64,000 bases of DNA, from the NCBI GenBank assembly GCA_964557975.1, contig CAZLCG010000004.1, forward strand, positions 1 through 64,000. The letters are read 5' to 3'. Shown in pieces: positions 60,782 through 64,000 of this stretch. The translations under genes and the position numbers were made by a program. The stretch is from Fimenecus sp964557975. GTDB taxonomy: Bacteria > Bacillota > Clostridia > Oscillospirales > Acutalibacteraceae. The notes beneath the pieces are model-generated. The model had not been told where the DNA came from. It saw nothing but the letters and a program-made list of their open reading frames with translations, and made no database searches. The stretch's first letter is position 1. Every line of letters begins with the position of its first letter.

Positions 60782-61948
60782 ATGTTAATAATCAAGCTTA
60801 TAAGATACATAATCGGTTACGTTACCTTTGAGGCTGTCGGCGGATTCCCCGAAAGGTTCGTAAATCTTTGCACAAAAAACAGGATTCCGCTTTGGAATAT
60901 GAAAAATCAAAACAGCTGTATTACTGCCGATACCACTGTCAGCGGATACAAAAGTATAAGGCAGTCGGCTCATCGCTCGGGATGCAGAACGCATATTATA
61001 AAAAAACACGGACTGCCGTTTTTCCTTAATAAAAACAGGTCGAGAAAGGGCTTCGTTATAGGCGCCGCAGTCGCTATTATCATTACGGTGTGGCTTTCGG
61101 GCGGAATTTGGAATATTACCGTTTCGGGCAATAAAACCATACCCGAGGAGGATATAAGGGAGGTCTTTGCCTCACTCGGCGTTGAAACGGGCGCGAGAAA
61201 ATCCAAAATTTCCGCTTCCGAGGTTGCGGACGAAGCGGAGAAAATAATCGAAAAGCTCGCGTGGGCAAGCGTAAATATAAAAGGCTCAAGCGCGGAAATA
61301 GTGGTTCAGGAGCGTACCGACGCGCCCGAATTTCCCGATACCGAAACGCCGTGCAACATAGTTGCTTCGGAGGATGGGATTATAACCGAAATAGAAGCGG
61401 AAATAGGCAAAGCCGCGGTTGAGGCGGGCGACGCGGTGCTGAAGGGCGATTTGCTGATTTCGGGCGTTACGGAAAATCTTGACAAATCCGAAAAGCTTAA
61501 CGCCGCAAGGGGGAGCGTATATGCTGAGGTTACAAAGAGCATAATAACCGTAAGCGGCGGCGAGACGCTTTTGACGCAGAGCGAGTTGCGGAAAAGATAT
61601 ATAATTTATTTTTTCGGGCTTGAAATACCGCTGGGACTTTCTGTGGGCGAGGAAAATTATTACAGTGAAAAAAGCTTTCTTTCCGACGGCGAAATAATGC
61701 TGCCGGCAGGCGTTATATCCGAGCATTCATATAAAGCCGAGACCGAAACGGAATTGCCGCGGGAATACAGAACCGTTTATTCCGCTAAAAAATTTGCGGA
61801 CGAATATAAGGCTGTTTTTGAAAGCTCCCAAATAAGCAGTGAAAAATTCAGCTGTGAAAAAAACGGGGAATCCGTTGCTTTTTCGGGCGAATATTGCGTT
61901 ATAAAAGAAATAGGTTCGGCTCAGGAGATTTTTGTTGAAAAAAATTAG
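60782..61948 (+). CDS. yqfD: Sporulation protein YqfD
   Basis: 388 residues with one central membrane helix (FVIGAAVAIIITVWLSGGIW, about residues 90-110). The cytoplasmic N-terminal domain begins LIRYIIGYVTFEAVGG; the outer part carries GNKTIPEEDIREVFASLGVE and LAWASVNIKGSSAEIVVQER, the YqfD pattern. In Bacillus it is needed for efficient sporulation. It forms the usual yqfC-yqfD-phoH-ybeY-dgkA gene order of Firmicutes. Confidence 0.92.
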   Translation: MLIIKLIRYIIGYVTFEAVGGFPERFVNLCTKNRIPLWNMKNQNSCITADTTVSGYKSIRQSAHRSGCRTHIIKKHGLPFFLNKNRSRKGFVIGAAVAIIITVWLSGGIWNITVSGNKTIPEEDIREVFASLGVETGARKSKISASEVADEAEKIIEKLAWASVNIKGSSAEIVVQERTDAPEFPDTETPCNIVASEDGIITEIEAEIGKAAVEAGDAVLKGDLLISGVTENLDKSEKLNAARGSVYAEVTKSIITVSGGETLLTQSELRKRYIIYFFGLEIPLGLSVGEENYYSEKSFLSDGEIMLPAGVISEHSYKAETETELPREYRTVYSAKKFADEYKAVFESSQISSEKFSCEKNGESVAFSGEYCVIKEIGSAQEIFVEKN

Positions 61949-61952
61949 TGAC

Positions 61953-61981
61953 TTATCACAAAATATGTGATATTATATATT
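61953..61981 (+). promoter_or_regulatory. phoH promoter with overlapping 19-base dyad
   Basis: TTATCA (61953-61958), 17 bases, TATATT (61976-61981) form a plausible sigma-A promoter. The perfect inverted repeat TATCACA-AAATA-TGTGATA (61954-61972) covers the -35 and spacer, suggesting an operator for a dimeric regulator. Confidence 0.5.
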
Positions 61982-62017
61982 AAATATAAACAGATTTTTA
62001 AAAGGTGGAGCGTTTTC

Positions 62018-62980
62018 GTGTTTGAACAGATAATCAGCGTTGACAGAATGGAGAATGCTGTTAGTCTTTTCGGAAGCTTTGACGAGAATATCAGGCAGGT
62101 TGAAAGCGAATTCGGAGTTAATGTTATCAGCCGAGGCTCCGAGCTTAAAATAACGGGCGAGGCGGAACAGGTTGACAAAGCGTCGAGAGCCGTTAAGGGG
62201 CTTCTTATGCTTATAAATAAAGGAGAGGCTCTTTCTTCGCAGAATGTTAGGTATGTGCTTTCGCTCGTAAACGACGGCGCTGAGGAAAAAATAGCCGAAA
62301 TGACGGGCGGCTGCGTTTGCATTACGGCAAAGGGCAAGCCCGTTAAGCCGAAAACTCTCGGGCAGAAAAAATATATCGAGTCAATACGCAAAAATACCGT
62401 TGTGCTGGGTGCGGGACCTGCGGGAACGGGCAAAACCTACCTTGCGGTAGCTATGGCGGTAACGGCGTTCAGAGCCAAAGAGGTTAACCGAATTATCCTT
62501 ACAAGACCCGCTGTTGAGGCAGGCGAAAAGCTTGGCTTCCTGCCGGATGATCTACAGCAGAAGGTCGACCCGTATTTAAGACCGCTGTATGACGCTCTTT
62601 TTGATATGCTCGGAGCGGAGATGTTTCAAAAGTATCAGGAGAGGGGAAGCATAGAGGTTGCTCCGCTCGCATATATGAGGGGCAGAACGCTCGACGACAG
62701 CTTTATAATTCTTGACGAGGCGCAGAACACCACAAAAGAGCAGATGAAAATGTTTTTGACCCGTCTCGGCTTCAATTCAAAGATGGTCGTAACGGGAGAT
62801 ATTACTCAGATAGATTTGCCCGACGGAAAGAAATCGGGGCTTTTGCAGGCTATGAAAATATTAAGGAATATCCCGGACATAGCGGTAAACGAGTTTACCG
62901 AAAAGGACGTCGTAAGACACAGGCTTGTTCAGGATATAATCAAGGCATACGAAAAAAGCGAGGAGTGTAAAAGAAAATGA
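62018..62980 (+). CDS. phoH: PhoH-like ATPase
   Basis: 320 residues. An N-terminal KH-like domain (residues 1-105) precedes the PhoH ATPase: Walker A is VVLGAGPAGTGKTYLAVAMA, Walker B SFIILDEAQNTTKEQMKMFL, and GDITQIDLP follows. It couples to YbeY in RNA metabolism. The GTG at 62018 follows AAAGGTGGAG; a longer version would start inside the promoter. It overlaps ybeY by four bases. Confidence 0.94.
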   Translation: MFEQIISVDRMENAVSLFGSFDENIRQVESEFGVNVISRGSELKITGEAEQVDKASRAVKGLLMLINKGEALSSQNVRYVLSLVNDGAEEKIAEMTGGCVCITAKGKPVKPKTLGQKKYIESIRKNTVVLGAGPAGTGKTYLAVAMAVTAFRAKEVNRIILTRPAVEAGEKLGFLPDDLQQKVDPYLRPLYDALFDMLGAEMFQKYQERGSIEVAPLAYMRGRTLDDSFIILDEAQNTTKEQMKMFLTRLGFNSKMVVTGDITQIDLPDGKKSGLLQAMKILRNIPDIAVNEFTEKDVVRHRLVQDIIKAYEKSEECKRK

Positions 62981-63483
62981 CAGATAAGATTAAGGTTATT
63001 ATTTCAAACAATCAGAAGAATGTTAAAATTCCTACGGGCGTAAGGATGCTTGTAAGACGTTGCTGTAACGCTGTGCTTTTACAGGAAAAGTTTGAGGGCG
63101 CGGCTGAAATCAGCGTTTCATTCGTAAACGATGAAATGATAAGGCAGCTTAACAAAGAACACAGAGGCATTGATAAGTCAACGGATGTTTTGTCCTTCCC
63201 CTTGGGCGAAAACGGCGAATATGACATTAACCGCGACACGGGCGCAAAAATGCTCGGGGATATAGTTATTTCCATTGAACATGCTGTTGCTCAGTCAGAG
63301 GAATACGGACATTCGCTTCAGAGGGAGATTGCGTTTTTAACCGTTCATTCACTCCTGCATCTTTTGGGCTACGATCACGAAAACGGCGGGCTTGAGGCTG
63401 TACATATGCGTGAAAAAGAGGAAAGCGTGCTTACTCAGCTGGGGCTTAAAAGAAACGGCAGCTATTATATTGACGAAGAATAA
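62977..63483 (+). CDS. ybeY: Endoribonuclease YbeY
   Basis: 168 residues. The zinc-binding motif HSLLHLLGYDHE (H3 signature) lies near residue 130, and STDVLSFPLGE is the conserved central block. YbeY acts in 16S rRNA 3'-end maturation and ribosome quality control. It lies between phoH and dgkA in the usual Firmicute order. Confidence 0.96.
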   Translation: MTDKIKVIISNNQKNVKIPTGVRMLVRRCCNAVLLQEKFEGAAEISVSFVNDEMIRQLNKEHRGIDKSTDVLSFPLGENGEYDINRDTGAKMLGDIVISIEHAVAQSEEYGHSLQREIAFLTVHSLLHLLGYDHENGGLEAVHMREKEESVLTQLGLKRNGSYYIDEE

Positions 63484-63492
63484 GGCGGTTCT

Positions 63493-63987
63493 ATGAAAAA
63501 CCTTTTTAAAAGCTTCGGTTATGCTTTTCGTGGGATTTATTACACTTTAAAATACGAACGCAATATGAGAATACATTTTGTCTGTATGGTCTATATGTAT
63601 TCTTTTTTGCTGATATACGATTTCTTTGAGGTAACCCGAACGCAGTTCGCGGTGATTTTTGCGGCGAACGCTTTGGTTACGGCGCTTGAGCTTGTGAACA
63701 CCGCAATAGAAAGAACGGTTGATTTGGCGGGAGAAAAAAGAACCGAGAACGGCAAAATCGCAAAGGACGCGGCGGCGGGCGCGGTGCTTATCGCGGCAAT
63801 TTTTGCGGTGCTTATCGGAATAGCGATACTTTTTCAGCCCGAGGCGTTCGGAAGGCTTTTTGCCTATTACGCCGAAAAGCCCTATATGTTTTTAATATTT
63901 GTTCTGTCCATCGCGCTTGCAACCGTATTCATTTTTAAAGGCTTCGGCAAAAACTCCAAGCAGGACAACAGCGGTAATATTAAATAA
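63493..63987 (+). CDS. dgkA: Diacylglycerol/undecaprenol kinase
   Basis: 164 residues. SFGYAFRGIYYTLKYERNMR opens the protein, and the DgkA signature ALELVNTAIERTVDLAGE is present with its catalytic Glu. Family members of Gram-positives phosphorylate undecaprenol. The length exceeds the usual 120-130 because of an added C-terminal membrane helix pair (YMFLIFVLSIALATVFIFKG). Complete within the window; the sequence ends 13 bases after its stop. Confidence 0.92.
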   Translation: MKNLFKSFGYAFRGIYYTLKYERNMRIHFVCMVYMYSFLLIYDFFEVTRTQFAVIFAANALVTALELVNTAIERTVDLAGEKRTENGKIAKDAAAGAVLIAAIFAVLIGIAILFQPEAFGRLFAYYAEKPYMFLIFVLSIALATVFIFKGFGKNSKQDNSGNIK

Positions 63988-64000
63988 AGGAACAAAAAAT

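Overview
The window reads as chromosomal DNA of an anaerobic, endospore-forming Clostridia, most likely an Oscillospirales/Ruminococcaceae-type gut bacterium. This is inferred from spoIIGA-sigE, ylbJ, yqfC and yqfD, a DUF4364 regulator, paired flavoproteins, the anaerobic PyrK/PyrD1B dehydrogenase, a glpA/glpB-like/DUF1667 trio and moderate GC with frequent TTG/GTG starts. Nearly everything is on the + strand, densely packed with ATGA-type overlaps. I see no tRNA, rRNA, CRISPR array or transposase.

Region by region. 0.2-7.0 kb: a DUF4364 winged-helix regulator (-), a 50-residue Cys-rich membrane peptide, two flavoproteins, a stand-alone large six-hairpin-type glycosidase with its own sigma-A promoter, and a small membrane-anchored protein (-). 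7.1-9.6 kb: a class A penicillin-binding protein behind a structured leader. 9.6-17.6 kb: a pyrimidine operon pyrC-pyrF-carA-carB-pyrK-pyrD, followed by ruvX. 18.0-19.7 kb: spoIIGA-sigE, without the usual downstream sigG. 19.8-21.6 kb: an MBOAT O-acyltransferase and a drastically shortened DHHW-type partner. 21.6-24.7 kb: a glycerol-3-phosphate-dehydrogenase-like flavoenzyme operon. 24.7-28.2 kb: a phage-derived island holding a sigma-4-like HTH protein, a BppU-like tail protein with collagen repeats, a small coiled-coil membrane protein, a GH25 endolysin and a holin, but no head, integrase or replication genes. 28.3-59.0 kb: a 31-kb Wzx/Wzy-type surface polysaccharide locus. 59.1-64.0 kb: ylbJ and a small protein (-), then yqfC-yqfD-phoH-ybeY-dgkA (+).

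The polysaccharide locus starts from a near-consensus promoter and a monotopic phosphoglycosyl transferase. It carries about ten glycosyltransferases or glycosyltransferase-like proteins, UDP-HexNAc dehydrogenase plus epimerase (UDP-N-acetyl-hexosaminuronate), a TupA-like ATP-grasp ligase, a split transketolase with an aldo/keto reductase, two acyltransferases, two pyruvyl transferases with an F420-hydrogenase-beta-like partner, two flippases, two polymerase/ligase candidates, and capE-capF-capG for UDP-L-FucNAc with a vanZ-like gene inside. The predicted polymer contains L-FucNAc and a hexosaminuronic acid with acyl, pyruvyl and possibly amino-acid substituents. No Wzz/kinase/phosphatase regulators are in the window.

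The most unusual observation is in the pyrimidine operon. CarA and CarB are full-frame, apparently intact genes, but both look catalytically dead. CarA has lost the whole Cys-His-Glu glutaminase triad (Gly248, Thr333, Asp335). CarB has lost key ATP-binding residues in both ATP-grasp halves, with about 60 residues deleted from the second half. It retains the C-terminal MGS-like nucleotide-sensing domain. I infer a pseudo-carbamoyl-phosphate synthetase, possibly a regulatory or scaffolding complex, and I do not know of a described precedent.
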